Origin: Paenibacillus sp. FSL H7-0357 | GTDB lineage: Bacteria > Bacillota > Bacilli > Paenibacillales > Paenibacillaceae | Length of the DNA: 64,000 bases | Direction of reading: 5' to 3' | Assembly: GCF_000758525.1 (NCBI RefSeq) | Contig: NZ_CP009241.1 | Coordinates: 1 to 64,000, forward strand | Shown: positions 11,680 through 24,597 of the stretch, piece after piece | Layout: every line of letters begins with the position of its first letter | How positions within the stretch are numbered: the first letter of the stretch is position 1 | Made by a program: the position numbers and the translations under genes | The notes under the pieces: generated by a model | What the model saw: the letters and a program-made list of their open reading frames with translations, nothing else | The model's database searches: none | What the model was told of the DNA's origin: nothing

Positions 11680-12068
11680 CCCAAGGGATGAGTCCAATGA
11701 AAGCTTTGTTATCGCCCTTTATGCTGGTGCTTTTGCAGTAGGGGGCGGTACAAGCTGTTTACTCTAGAAAGAATTTTATAAATAATGCTTGCAATGTAGA
11801 ACCATACATGATATATTCTATTTCTGGCCGCGAAACATCAACGCCGGGCTCGAAAAAGAAGTTGAAAAAAAGAGCTTGCATTGATCGGTTGGATGTGATA
11901 TATTATAAGAGTTGCTGGTGACGAGATAATCGACACTGACAACGAGCTTGATCTTTGAAAACTGAACAACGAGTGAGTATGGAAATCACGCAAGTGAGAT
12001 CCAAAATTAGAGAATGTAAATTCTCGTCAGATGTTTCAAATTGAGCAATCGCTCTTTCTAAATACCAA
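11680..12068 (+). promoter_or_regulatory. rRNA operon promoter and leader region
   Basis: This 389-base gap has two promoters of the same kind. P1 is TTGCAA 11789-11794, 17 bases, TATATT 11812-11817. P2 is TTGCAT 11876-11881, 17 bases, TATATT 11899-11904. A boxA-like antitermination sequence, TGATCTTTGAAAA, lies at 11949-11961 in the leader. A related sequence recurs in the 16S-23S spacer. I see no gene in the gap. Confidence 0.8.
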
Positions 12069-16794
<4,726 letters not shown>

Positions 16795-16874
16795 AACTAG
16801 TAAAGACGCAGATTCGTTTCGGATTCAGTTTTCAGGAATTAAGGTTCCTGAAGCACTTACGCTGTAAATGCCCG

Positions 16875-16991
16875 TTTGGTGGCGATAGCGGAGGGGTTCC
16901 ACGCGTACCCATCCCGAACACGACCGTTAAGCCCTCCAGCGCCGATGGTACTTGGACCGAAGGGTCCTGGGAGAGTAGGACGCCGCCAAGC
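16875..16991 (+). rRNA. rrf: 5S ribosomal RNA
   Basis: It is 117 bases, starting TTTGGTGGCGATAGCGGAGG and ending AGTAGGACGCCGCCAAGC. The ends pair as helix I, and the internal CCGAACACGACCGTTAAGC matches bacterial 5S loops B and C. Confidence 0.97.
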
Positions 16992-16995
16992 ACAC

Positions 16996-17032
16996 AAAGC
17001 CATTGTTGAGTTTCTCAACAGTGGCTTTTTTG
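16996..17032 (+). terminator. Rho-independent terminator of the rRNA operon
   Basis: AAAGCCA-T-TGTTGAG pairs with CTCAACA-G-TGGCTTT around a TTT loop (stem 16996-17028) and is followed by a T run. Confidence 0.92.
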
Positions 17033-17249
17033 TTATTTAGAGTGTAAGAGATAGGTATAGAGGAGTATAAATTTATAAAACGCTTACAATGGAGTGACAT
17101 TTTTGTTACCGACGCCACAGCAGATCAAAGTATAATAGAAAAGTGCAAATATTAAGAAGAACCTTAATACGAATGAACTACTGATAAATTCTAAATTTGA
17201 ATTTTCTTGCGTCTTTAGATGCATGGTAGAGGTAAGGAGGATTTAAGGT

Positions 17250-17639
17250 ATGAAGCGAACCCGGCCCTTGTGGATATTATTTATTGTTTCTATAGTTTGT
17301 GTAATGCTGGTTGGTTGTGGTACGAAAGAGCCTGCCTGGGATGCTTTTGAGGGTGCACTTAACGAAAAGAGCTTTCCGGTACCTAAGGATGCCAGCTCTC
17401 CTGATCGGACCACTACCAATGTCGCTATGGATTATGTTCGTTATTCATTGCCCGGACTTAAAGAAAAGGATGGCGTAGCAGAGCCTTATTTGGAAGCCAT
17501 CCAGGCTTGGGGATGGGAAGAACAACAGGATGATGACTCCGGAAGCTCGCGAGTTTTTGAGAAGGATGGACTCACAGTTCACCTAACGATCCATGATGAC
17601 TATTTCATTGTGATGATTCCGAAGGAGAAGAAAACATAG
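17250..17639 (+). CDS. Putative lipoprotein of unknown function
   Basis: I do not recognise the family. The 129-residue product has a basic N-terminus (MKRTRP), a hydrophobic segment and a lipobox LVGC with the cysteine near residue 23. It should therefore be exported and lipid-anchored to the outer face of the membrane. The mature part is mixed and slightly acidic (PAWDAFEGALNEKSFPVPKD; WGWEEQQDDDSGSSRVFEKD), with no motif I can name. AAGGAGGATTTAAGGTATG is a strong start site. The gene is monocistronic between the rRNA operon and a bidirectional terminator. It lies in the stretch where B. subtilis has bofA-region genes, so it is likely lineage-specific. Confidence 0.8.
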   Translation: MKRTRPLWILFIVSIVCVMLVGCGTKEPAWDAFEGALNEKSFPVPKDASSPDRTTTNVAMDYVRYSLPGLKEKDGVAEPYLEAIQAWGWEEQQDDDSGSSRVFEKDGLTVHLTIHDDYFIVMIPKEKKT

Positions 17640-17660
17640 TTAAAGAGCTGGAGAGTAAAT

Positions 17661-17694
17661 AAATAACCGCCGTCTATTAGGACGGCGGTTATTT
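17661..17694. terminator. Bidirectional terminator between two convergent genes
   Basis: A 14-bp perfect inverted repeat, AAATAACCGCCGTC at 17661-17674 and GACGGCGGTTATTT at 17681-17694, has a 6-base loop and A/T tracts at both ends. Confidence 0.88.
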
Positions 17695-17739
17695 ATTGTA
17701 GGGTGAGCATTTCATCGCTGTATGTATGTAGCTTATTGA

Positions 17740-18264
17740 TTACTGAGAGTAATAAGAAACATCAGTGGATGTGAACTTAAGCATACCATTTTTCTCTTCA
17801 CGATTTAGTCTCAGCAGCGTATAAAGACGGGGGAAGAGCACCCATAGATGACAGATGATCAAGGATACTGTAAATGCCGGCGGAGACCATACAATAAACA
17901 GTGCGGCGATGCACAGGCCGATCCAGAAGTTATGCATCTGCACTTTACGGAAGATGCCATAACTGATGTATTGATCAGGCATATAACCAAGCCATGGCAG
18001 GCGAAAGGATAATCTCCACCGCTTGGCGATGGGATGCCCGGTAATGACCAGAACTGACCGCGAGATTACATATTGAATCCATATCACAACTGGTGCGGCA
18101 ATAATCATGAACAGGATACTCCACCAGGAAAGGAACACTGTTTCCAGCACTACGAAAAAGAGGGGGAGCGCAATATATATCCGCAGCTTAACAGGCGTGA
18201 GATTAATCTTTTTGATAAGCTTGTATTGATAGAATGTGGCTGCGCCTTTGGTGTTAGGTTCCAT
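17740..18264 (-). CDS. Integral membrane protein of unknown function
   Basis: I do not recognise this 174-residue protein. It has four likely membrane segments: IYIALPLFFVVLETVFLSWW near 29, WSILFMIIAAPVVIWIQYVI just after it, FWIGLCIAALFIVW near 113, and FTVSLIICHLWVLFPRLYTL near 130. A soluble loop (RWRLSFRLPWLGYMPDQYIS) lies in the middle. The end is polar (LNREEKNGMLKFTSTDVSYY). ATG at 18264 lacks a close ribosome site: GGAGG lies about 14 bases upstream, which is long. No other in-frame start fits better. Confidence 0.7.
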   Translation of the reverse strand: MEPNTKGAATFYQYKLIKKINLTPVKLRIYIALPLFFVVLETVFLSWWSILFMIIAAPVVIWIQYVISRSVLVITGHPIAKRWRLSFRLPWLGYMPDQYISYGIFRKVQMHNFWIGLCIAALFIVWSPPAFTVSLIICHLWVLFPRLYTLLRLNREEKNGMLKFTSTDVSYYSQ

Positions 18265-18474
18265 AAAGAAAGGTTTGACCTCCTCACTTAGTTCTCATGT
18301 TACTAATATCGGCGAATGACAGCAATTTATTAAACTTCAGCATCAGGTTCACCTTTAGACAAATGACGGAATATATATATTATAAGCCTTGAAGGATAGG
18401 AAAAAACTATGAAAAGGTTTAAAATGATAGAAGGTGTAACATACTGTTCTTAAAAGAGTCAAGGTGGGATGGTA

Positions 18475-18660
18475 ATGGAACAGCAACCCGGACAGCCCTG
18501 CATCATTTGCGGACAAGTGAAAGAGGAAGGTATTGTGATTGTCTCGCATTTCATTTGTGAGGATTGTGAGAGTGAAATGGTGCATACAGAGGCGGAAGAT
18601 GCCAAATACCGTTTTTTTATTGGACGGATGAAGAAGATCGGATTGCAGAAGAACGCTTGA
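18475..18660 (+). CDS. csfB: Sigma-G inhibitor Gin (CsfB)
   Basis: Gin is a small zinc-binding anti-sigma factor made under sigma-F in the forespore. It keeps sigma-G inactive until engulfment is complete. The 61-residue product has the family core CIICG ... FICEDCESEMV, two CxxC pairs that would bind zinc, then the conserved helix DAKYRFFIGRMKKI. I chose ATG 18475 over ATG 18469 because AAGGTGGG at 18461-18468 directly abuts the first ATG. In B. subtilis csfB also sits just upstream of yaaO-tmk, which supports the call. Confidence 0.9.
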   Translation: MEQQPGQPCIICGQVKEEGIVIVSHFICEDCESEMVHTEAEDAKYRFFIGRMKKIGLQKNA

Positions 18661-18747
18661 GCAGAACACAGGTATGGAATGAAGATGGGGTAAAAAGAGC
18701 AGGCGGTGGTTATGTGTCGCGTTGGCTGCATATGAAGGCTTCAATAT

Positions 18748-18787
18748 AACGGCTTCCCCGTCTTAAAGGGCGGGAGGAGCCGTTTTG
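18748..18787 (+). terminator. Rho-independent terminator after csfB
   Basis: AACGGCT at 18748-18754 pairs with AGCCGTT at 18778-18784. The inner CCCCG/CGGG pairing strengthens the stem, and TTT follows. Confidence 0.75.
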
Positions 18788-18876
18788 TTGTTGTGAAGAG
18801 GCTTTTGTGCAGAATAATAGGCGTTTGCACATATTTGCGTTAAAATAGAAGGTAACCCCCAGGGAAGGAATAGATT

Positions 18877-20538
18877 ATGAACAATTTACAGCCTGGCAGG
18901 GCACCTGTATACGAAATGTTGGAACAATATAGAGTAAAGGGTAATATATCTTATCATGTGCCGGGCCATAAGAATGGTGAGGCTTATAGCGGATTCGGGG
19001 GCGCAGGATATCTAAATGAGATCATGAAATACGATGTCACAGAGATTTCCGGAACAGATGACCTTCATCATCCTGAAGGGGTGATTAAGGAAGCACAGGA
19101 GCTGGCAGCGGATTGTTTTGGGGCGGAAGAGAGTTTTTTTCTCGTTGGCGGCAGCACTGCCGGTAATCTTGCCCTCATCCTGACGGTATGCCCCCAGCCG
19201 GGAATGATCATGATTCTGCAGCGCAATGTGCATAAATCGGTCATTCATGGACTAATGCTGGCGGGTGTCCAGGCAGTTTTTCTGGAGCCGCTGCTGGATA
19301 CGGACAGCGGCCTTGCGGTCGCTCCTGCGGCTGAGACGGTGCAGGCTGCCTTGGCAGCCTACCCGGAAGCCGCAGCTGTGCTGGTCACCATGCCGAATTA
19401 CTACGGCATGGGCAGCGACCTGGCGCCCCTCGCGCAGATCTGTCACGACAGCGGTGTTCCGCTGCTGGTTGACGAGGCGCATGGGGCGCATTACGGACAG
19501 CACCCCGCGCTGCCGGCCGGGGCGCTAATGTGCGGCGCGGACGGCGTAGTGCAGTCCACGCATAAGATGCTGCCGACGCTCACCATGGGCGCCATGCTGC
19601 ATGTGCAGGGCCTGCGGCTTGACCGCACCCTGCTTAGGCAGCGGCTCGCGATGGTGCAGAGCTCCAGCCCATCCTACCCCGTGATGGCTTCGCTCGATCT
19701 GGCCCGGCGGCTGGTGCACAGCCAGCGCGCCGCTGCTTTCACGGCGGGGCTCGCCGCCGTAGACGTCCTGCGTCGCGGCCTGGCGCAGCTGCCGCGTTAT
19801 GGGCTGCTGCAGCCAGCGGTGCCGCTGCAGCCTTCCGGCGGCGCAGGCGCAGCCGCCGGCACGGGAACGCCGCCGCATAGCGGGGCGGCGTACAGCATGC
19901 AGGACCCTTTTAAGGCCGTCATTTATGACGTCGCCGGGGTCCTGGGGGGCTTCGAGCTGCAGCGCAGGCTCGAGGAGAAGGGCATCGTGCCGGAGATGAG
20001 CGATGCCCGGCACGTAGTGCTGGCCTTCAGCCTCGGCTCGAAGGCTGAAGATGCCGCAGCGCTGCTGAGCGCGCTGCAGGAGATTGATGCGGACATGCCA
20101 TGCCCGGTGCCGCAGGCATCTGGGGCTGATGCTGGTCCGGCATCAGCGGTGTCCAAGGCTGCTGCGGAGCAAGCACCCGCAGCAGCCTTGGCTGACAGCC
20201 AGGCAGAGGGAAGCAAATCTCCTCACAGCAATAATTCCACGTGGAACAATTTCACCACGTCTCTGATTTCAGATCCGGTTCCGTTCTCTTTACGGCCGGT
20301 GCTTGAAAGTGAAACAGAAAGTATCCGCTTGGAATATAGTATAGGAAGAGTGGCGGCAGAGATGGTTATTCCTTATCCGCCGGGCATTCCACTGCTCTAT
20401 CCGGGCGAAGCAATAACCGAAGCCATATGCAACCGGCTGAGTGGTCTCAGTAAAGGCGGAGCCAAATTTCAGGCCTGCGCTGATCCGGTCTTACAGCATA
20501 TCAAGGTATACAACATTCAGAAGGGCGGAGAAGTATAA
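18877..20538 (+). CDS. yaaO: Orn/Lys/Arg decarboxylase-type PLP enzyme YaaO
   Basis: This is a PLP-dependent enzyme of the fold-type I amino-acid decarboxylase family (YaaO/SpeA-like). The substrate cannot be told from sequence; arginine, lysine or ornithine are candidates. YHVPGHKNG near 28, the cofactor segment DEAHGAHYG from Asp199 and the Schiff-base lysine in STHK at Lys230 are intact. The 553 residues exceed the roughly 480 of B. subtilis YaaO. Two Ala/Gly/Pro-rich inserts (about 319-340 and 408-458) account for most of the excess. Bases 19300-20200 are much more GC-rich at third positions than both ends. The stop codon TAA directly abuts the GTG start of tmk. Confidence 0.88.
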   Translation: MNNLQPGRAPVYEMLEQYRVKGNISYHVPGHKNGEAYSGFGGAGYLNEIMKYDVTEISGTDDLHHPEGVIKEAQELAADCFGAEESFFLVGGSTAGNLALILTVCPQPGMIMILQRNVHKSVIHGLMLAGVQAVFLEPLLDTDSGLAVAPAAETVQAALAAYPEAAAVLVTMPNYYGMGSDLAPLAQICHDSGVPLLVDEAHGAHYGQHPALPAGALMCGADGVVQSTHKMLPTLTMGAMLHVQGLRLDRTLLRQRLAMVQSSSPSYPVMASLDLARRLVHSQRAAAFTAGLAAVDVLRRGLAQLPRYGLLQPAVPLQPSGGAGAAAGTGTPPHSGAAYSMQDPFKAVIYDVAGVLGGFELQRRLEEKGIVPEMSDARHVVLAFSLGSKAEDAAALLSALQEIDADMPCPVPQASGADAGPASAVSKAAAEQAPAAALADSQAEGSKSPHSNNSTWNNFTTSLISDPVPFSLRPVLESETESIRLEYSIGRVAAEMVIPYPPGIPLLYPGEAITEAICNRLSGLSKGGAKFQACADPVLQHIKVYNIQKGGEV

Positions 20539-21180
20539 GTGGCACGAGAAGGTTTCTTCATTACTTTGGAGGGAGGCGATGGCTCGGGAAAAACAACAGT
20601 ACTGGGCCGGGTGGCGGCATATTTGCAGAATCACTCCATGCCCTACAGGATTACGCGTGAACCCGGGGGGATTGAAATCGCCGAGAAGATCCGATCCATT
20701 ATTCTGGATCCCGCCCATACTGCTATGGATGCCCGGACGGAAGCGCTGCTGTATGCAGCGGCAAGAAGCCAGCATTTGGCTGAAGTAGTTGAGCCTGCAC
20801 TCAAGGACGGAATTACCGTACTCTGTGACCGGTTTGTAGACAGCAGTCTCGTGTATCAGGGTTATGCGAGAGGACTTGGCATTGAAGAGGTCTGGAGCAT
20901 TAACCGCTTTGCCATTGGCAGCCGGATGCCGGATCTAACCTTCTATCTGGATGTGGACCCGGAGGTGGGGCTGTCACGGATTGCTGCCAATCAGGAACGG
21001 GAAGTGAACCGCCTTGATTTGGAAAACCTGGCTTTTCACCAAAAGGTTCGTGAAGGGTATCAGCTCGTTATTGCCTCAGATCCTCAGCGGATTGTTGTCC
21101 TTGATGCCAATCGTCCGATTCATATGGTTGAACAGGATATCGTTCGTACGCTGAAGGAGCGCATTTTAAAGGATTTTTAA
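20539..21180 (+). CDS. tmk: Thymidylate kinase
   Basis: Thymidylate kinase phosphorylates dTMP to dTDP for DNA synthesis. The 213-residue product has a P-loop GGDGSGKTT near residue 10, the REPGG motif near 37, DRFVDSSLVYQG near 93 and the lid region QEREVNRLDLE near 150. The start is GTG at 20539, the base after the yaaO stop. The site GGGCGGAGAAG overlaps the yaaO end, so translation is probably coupled. It heads a tmk-darA-yaaR-holB-ricT-yabA run that matches B. subtilis. Confidence 0.97.
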   Translation: MAREGFFITLEGGDGSGKTTVLGRVAAYLQNHSMPYRITREPGGIEIAEKIRSIILDPAHTAMDARTEALLYAAARSQHLAEVVEPALKDGITVLCDRFVDSSLVYQGYARGLGIEEVWSINRFAIGSRMPDLTFYLDVDPEVGLSRIAANQEREVNRLDLENLAFHQKVREGYQLVIASDPQRIVVLDANRPIHMVEQDIVRTLKERILKDF

Positions 21181-21256
21181 GGCGCTTTGTCTAATATTAC
21201 TTAGGTGTGAACTTTTCACATCACCTTTGGAGAGGTAACACTCCAATGTATCGCCT

Positions 21257-21611
<355 letters not shown>

Positions 21612-21654
21612 GCATAATACCGGTGCAATCCCATGATAAGGACGGTAGATATCT

Positions 21655-22098
21655 TTGAAAATCAATCCGGGCTACAGGCCCCTAAAAAGCGAGCTGCCGA
21701 CTAACGAAGAAGGTAGAAGGCCCATTCAGCAAAAATCATTCACTGATGTATTCCATCAGCAGGGTGAGCAGAAAACGATAGATGAGCTTAACCGCCAGAT
21801 TAAAGATATCCAGCAGCAGGGCGATCGGTTATCCAAATCCATGACGGTCCGCGAGCTGGCGATTTACCGCAATATGATCAAAAAGTTTCTGGAGGAGACT
21901 GCGCGCCGCGGAGTCATTCTGAAGGATACGAAGGGCTGGGACCGTCGCGGCAGGAGTAAAAGGTATAAACTGCTGGAGGAGATCGATGCCGCGCTGCTGA
22001 ACTTGGCGGATGACTTGCTGGAAAGTGAGCATGGCCGTATTGATCTGCTGGGACGGGTTGGAGAGATCCGCGGAATGCTGATTAATCTTGCTTTTTAA
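21655..22098 (+). CDS. yaaR: YaaR family protein (DUF327)
   Basis: This is a 147-residue protein of the YaaR family, conserved between darA and holB; its function is unknown to me. After a polar N-terminus (NPGYRPLKSELPTNEEGRRP) it is almost entirely helical and charged. It includes ELNRQIKDIQQQGDRLSKSM, the conserved core TVRELAIYRNMIKKFLEET and RGRSKRYKLLEEIDAALLNL. The start is TTG at 21655 with a rather distant AAGGACGG, so the exact start is less certain than the gene. Confidence 0.88.
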   Translation: MKINPGYRPLKSELPTNEEGRRPIQQKSFTDVFHQQGEQKTIDELNRQIKDIQQQGDRLSKSMTVRELAIYRNMIKKFLEETARRGVILKDTKGWDRRGRSKRYKLLEEIDAALLNLADDLLESEHGRIDLLGRVGEIRGMLINLAF

Positions 22099-22115
22099 AA
22101 GAGTTGGAGGAATTT

Positions 22116-23090
22116 ATGCCTTTTCATGATATATTAGGCCAGGAGGATGCCAAACGCCTGCTGCAAAATGCATTGCGCAAAGAAGCGGTCAGTCATGCCT
22201 ATCTGTTCACCGGACCTTCCGGGAGCGGACAAATGAAGACAGCGCTGATGTTCGCACAAGCCATATTTTGCACCGCGCTCAAGGACGATGCCTGTGGGGA
22301 ATGCCTGGAATGCCGCAAGGTTGAGCATGGCAACCATCCGGATTTAACCCTGCTGAAGCCCGAAGGGGCGAGCCTTAAGATCGATCAGATCCGTGAGCTG
22401 CAGCGTGTTTTTTCTTACCGCTCGGAAGGAATTAACCCGAAGGTTTATATTATAGAAGGAGCGGATAAAATGACGGTGCAAGCCGCCAACAGTCTGCTCA
22501 AATTTTTGGAGGAGCCACCTGCTCCGGCAGTAGGCATTTTAATCTCCGACAATAGCAGTTCCCTGCTTCCAACGATCCAGTCAAGGACTCAGCGTATTCC
22601 GTTTAGTCCGCTGCATCCGGATATTATGCTCCAGGCGTTATCCGGCGAGGGGGTTCCCGTGCCGCTAGCCCGGTGTGCAGTGTCGCTGACTTCAGGTCTT
22701 GATGGCTGCAGGGAACTTTTGGCACAGAATTGGTTTGCAGAAATGAGAAATCTAGTGTTACAATTAGCTAAGGAGTCTTTGGGCAAAGGCAGCACTGCGG
22801 TAGCAACCGTAGGGCAGAAGCTGTTCAAGGCCGGGCTCGGTGAACATTTGGATATTCTTTTCAGCATGTTCCACCTTTGGTTTAAAGATATGCTTTACTT
22901 CCTGTACCGAAGACACGAAAGCATCGTTTTCATAGATCAGTTAGACTTTATTTCCAGACATGCCCGTCAGCGGAGTACGGAACAATGGGTGGCTTATATG
23001 GAATTCGCGGCGGAGAGCAAGCGGAGGCTCCGGTCCAATGCCAATGCCCAACTGTGTCTGGAGCAGTTCTTAATCCGACTGGAAAGTTAA
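22116..23090 (+). CDS. holB: DNA polymerase III delta' subunit
   Basis: Delta' is part of the clamp loader that opens the DnaN ring. The 324-residue product is AAA+-like. It starts MPFHDILGQEDAKRLL, with a P-loop-like GPSGSGQMKTA near 41. The zinc-binding cysteines lie in CTALKDDACGECLEC near 56-70. Sensor 1 region is SLLKFLEEPPAPA near 126, and SRTQRI replaces the SRC motif of other subunits. I chose ATG 22116, four codons inside the longer frame, because GGAGGA at 22106-22111 is correctly spaced for it. Confidence 0.95.
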   Translation: MPFHDILGQEDAKRLLQNALRKEAVSHAYLFTGPSGSGQMKTALMFAQAIFCTALKDDACGECLECRKVEHGNHPDLTLLKPEGASLKIDQIRELQRVFSYRSEGINPKVYIIEGADKMTVQAANSLLKFLEEPPAPAVGILISDNSSSLLPTIQSRTQRIPFSPLHPDIMLQALSGEGVPVPLARCAVSLTSGLDGCRELLAQNWFAEMRNLVLQLAKESLGKGSTAVATVGQKLFKAGLGEHLDILFSMFHLWFKDMLYFLYRRHESIVFIDQLDFISRHARQRSTEQWVAYMEFAAESKRRLRSNANAQLCLEQFLIRLES

Positions 23091-23166
23091 AGGGTTAGTT
23101 ATGATATATCCTCTATATGTCGCTTCAGCCTGGAAGTATGGGTTTAACGGATAAGGAAGGACAAGC

Positions 23167-23226
23167 ATGGATCATCAGAGAGCGGACTTGCTTAAGGGTT
23201 CCTTTACCGGCAAACAAGGGGGTTAA
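23167..23226 (+). CDS. Candidate 19-codon leader ORF upstream of ricT
   Basis: ATG at 23167 is preceded by AAGGAAGG at ideal spacing and encodes MDHQRADLLKGSFTGKQGG before TAA at 23224-23226. The stop lies three bases before the TTG start of ricT and overlaps the ricT ribosome site AAGGGGG. It is too short for family assignment. The arrangement suggests translational coupling, but the ORF could be chance. Confidence 0.4.
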   Translation: MDHQRADLLKGSFTGKQGG

Positions 23227-23229
23227 TTT

Positions 23230-24030
23230 TTGTACAGCGTAGTAGGTGTCCGCTTCAAAAAAGCGGGTAAAATATATTATTTTGATCCGCTTGATTTCCC
23301 GATTGAACGCGATCAATGCGTTATTGTTGAGACGGCAAGAGGGGTCGAATACGGTAGAGTTGTCGTTGGCAAAAAAGAGGTGCAGGAAGCGGATGTTGTA
23401 TTGCCTCTCAAGAAGGTCATGCGTATTGCCGGAGAAACCGACGCACGTGTGGTTGAAGAGAACAAAGGTGCAGCCAAGGACGCTTTTACCACCTGTTTAA
23501 ATAAAATTCGCGATCATGGCCTCAAAATGAAGCTTGTGGATGTGGAATTCACGTTTGACCGCAATAAGATTATTTTTTATTTCACTGCCGAGGGCCGCGT
23601 CGATTTCCGCGAATTGGTCAAGGACCTGGCAAGTATTTTCCGTACCCGGATCGAGCTGCGGCAGATTGGTGTGCGTGATGAGGCTAAGATGCTGGGTGGT
23701 CTGGGGCCTTGCGGACGAGTATTGTGCTGCTCCTCCTGGCTTGGAGATTTCGAGCCGGTGTCGATCAAGATGGCTAAGGATCAGAACCTTTCGCTTAATC
23801 CGACAAAGATCTCGGGTTTGTGCGGACGGCTGATGTGTTGCCTGAAGTTTGAGCATGATAATTATGAAAGTACGAAGGAAGAAATGCCGGCGGTAGGCAA
23901 GATTGTCGTAACCTCACTCGGTGACGGCAAGGTGGTAGGAATTAATGCCGGAACCCGCACGGTTCATGTACAGCTGTTTGAAGTGGGCAAAGTTAAGGAA
24001 CTTCCAATGGATGATGTTGTCGTCAAGTAA
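23230..24030 (+). CDS. ricT: RicT (YaaT), PSP1-domain regulatory iron-sulfur protein
   Basis: RicT forms a complex with RicA and RicF. In B. subtilis that complex affects phosphorelay activity, competence, biofilm formation and RNase Y-dependent RNA maturation. The 266-residue product has the PSP1 domain with DFREL. It also has the conserved cysteines of the family: LGGLGPCGRVLCCSSWLGDF near 156-175 and SGLCGRLMCCLKFEHDNY near 198, which could hold iron-sulfur clusters. The start is TTG at 23230 after AAGGGGG. Neighbours holB and yabA match Bacillus. Confidence 0.93.
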   Translation: MYSVVGVRFKKAGKIYYFDPLDFPIERDQCVIVETARGVEYGRVVVGKKEVQEADVVLPLKKVMRIAGETDARVVEENKGAAKDAFTTCLNKIRDHGLKMKLVDVEFTFDRNKIIFYFTAEGRVDFRELVKDLASIFRTRIELRQIGVRDEAKMLGGLGPCGRVLCCSSWLGDFEPVSIKMAKDQNLSLNPTKISGLCGRLMCCLKFEHDNYESTKEEMPAVGKIVVTSLGDGKVVGINAGTRTVHVQLFEVGKVKELPMDDVVVK

Positions 24031-24060
24031 ACCATATAAGGTTACTTTCGGGGTGGAAAC

Positions 24061-24426
24061 TTGGAGAAGATAAATATATTTGCACACATGCAGGAGATGG
24101 AAGCGCAGATGGAAAGCATGCGCGCAAGTCTCGGAGATTGGAAACAGACGGTTAAGGAACTGATGGAAACCAATCAAAGGCTTAGTCTGGAGAATGAACA
24201 GCTCCGCAAAATATTGAAGAGGGACGCACCTTTGGACCCTGCCGTTGATACTGCGGAGGCGGAAGCTCTTTTGGCCGCCAGAGAGGGAACAGAAGAGGTA
24301 GTTGGGGAAGGTTATGACAATCTGGCCCGGCTGTATCATGAAGGCTTTCACATCTGCAATGTCTATTTCGGCCATTTGCGCACAGAAGGTGATTGTCTGT
24401 TCTGTCTTTCTTTTCTTAATAAATGA
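24061..24426 (+). CDS. yabA: Replication initiation control protein YabA
   Basis: YabA binds DnaA and DnaN and restrains DnaA assembly at the origin, limiting initiation to once per cycle. The 121-residue product starts with a long helix or leucine-zipper-like coil ([20 protein letters not shown] ... [12 protein letters not shown]). A variable acidic linker follows. The zinc-binding C-terminus has HICNVYFG and CLFC, giving His, Cys and CxxC ligands. The start is TTG at 24061. The following terminator ends the tmk-to-yabA run. Confidence 0.93.
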   Translation: MEKINIFAHMQEMEAQMESMRASLGDWKQTVKELMETNQRLSLENEQLRKILKRDAPLDPAVDTAEAEALLAAREGTEEVVGEGYDNLARLYHEGFHICNVYFGHLRTEGDCLFCLSFLNK

Positions 24427-24436
24427 GGATATCCAG

Positions 24437-24467
24437 CCGTAGGAGATTTACGCCTACGGTTTTTTTT
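24437..24467 (+). terminator. Rho-independent terminator after yabA
   Basis: CCGTAGG at 24437-24443 pairs with CCTACGG at 24453-24459, followed by eight T. Confidence 0.92.
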
Positions 24468-24510
24468 GAATTTAAGGGCGCAAACTGATGAAAGCGGGCA
24501 TAGGTTCAGG

Positions 24511-24597
24511 AAAAACTAAGCGTATGCTTCCGAAGCGAGTTTTGTTTCGCAGGATTTCATTGAAGTGTATGCTCAACAAAACTTTTAGGAGATTACA
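24511..24597 (+). promoter_or_regulatory. Three-segment inverted-repeat leader, copy 2
   Basis: Upstream of trmN6 are segment 1 AAAAACT (24511-24517), hairpin GCTTCCGAAGC (24526-24536), segment 2 AGTTTTGTT (24538-24546) and segment 3 AACAAAACT (24575-24583), then TTTTAGGAG and ATG at 24598. Segments 2 and 3 pair over 9 bp, and segments 1 and 2 over 6. Order, spacing and much of the sequence between segments match the leader of the YheC-like gene on the other strand at 7412-7491. The terminator at 24437-24467 lies upstream, so a promoter must lie in or near this leader; I see no clear one. Confidence 0.6.

Noticed and set aside
19525..20013. Minus-strand 162-residue frame opposite yaaO
   Set aside because: Arises from the very GC-rich third positions of yaaO in this stretch.
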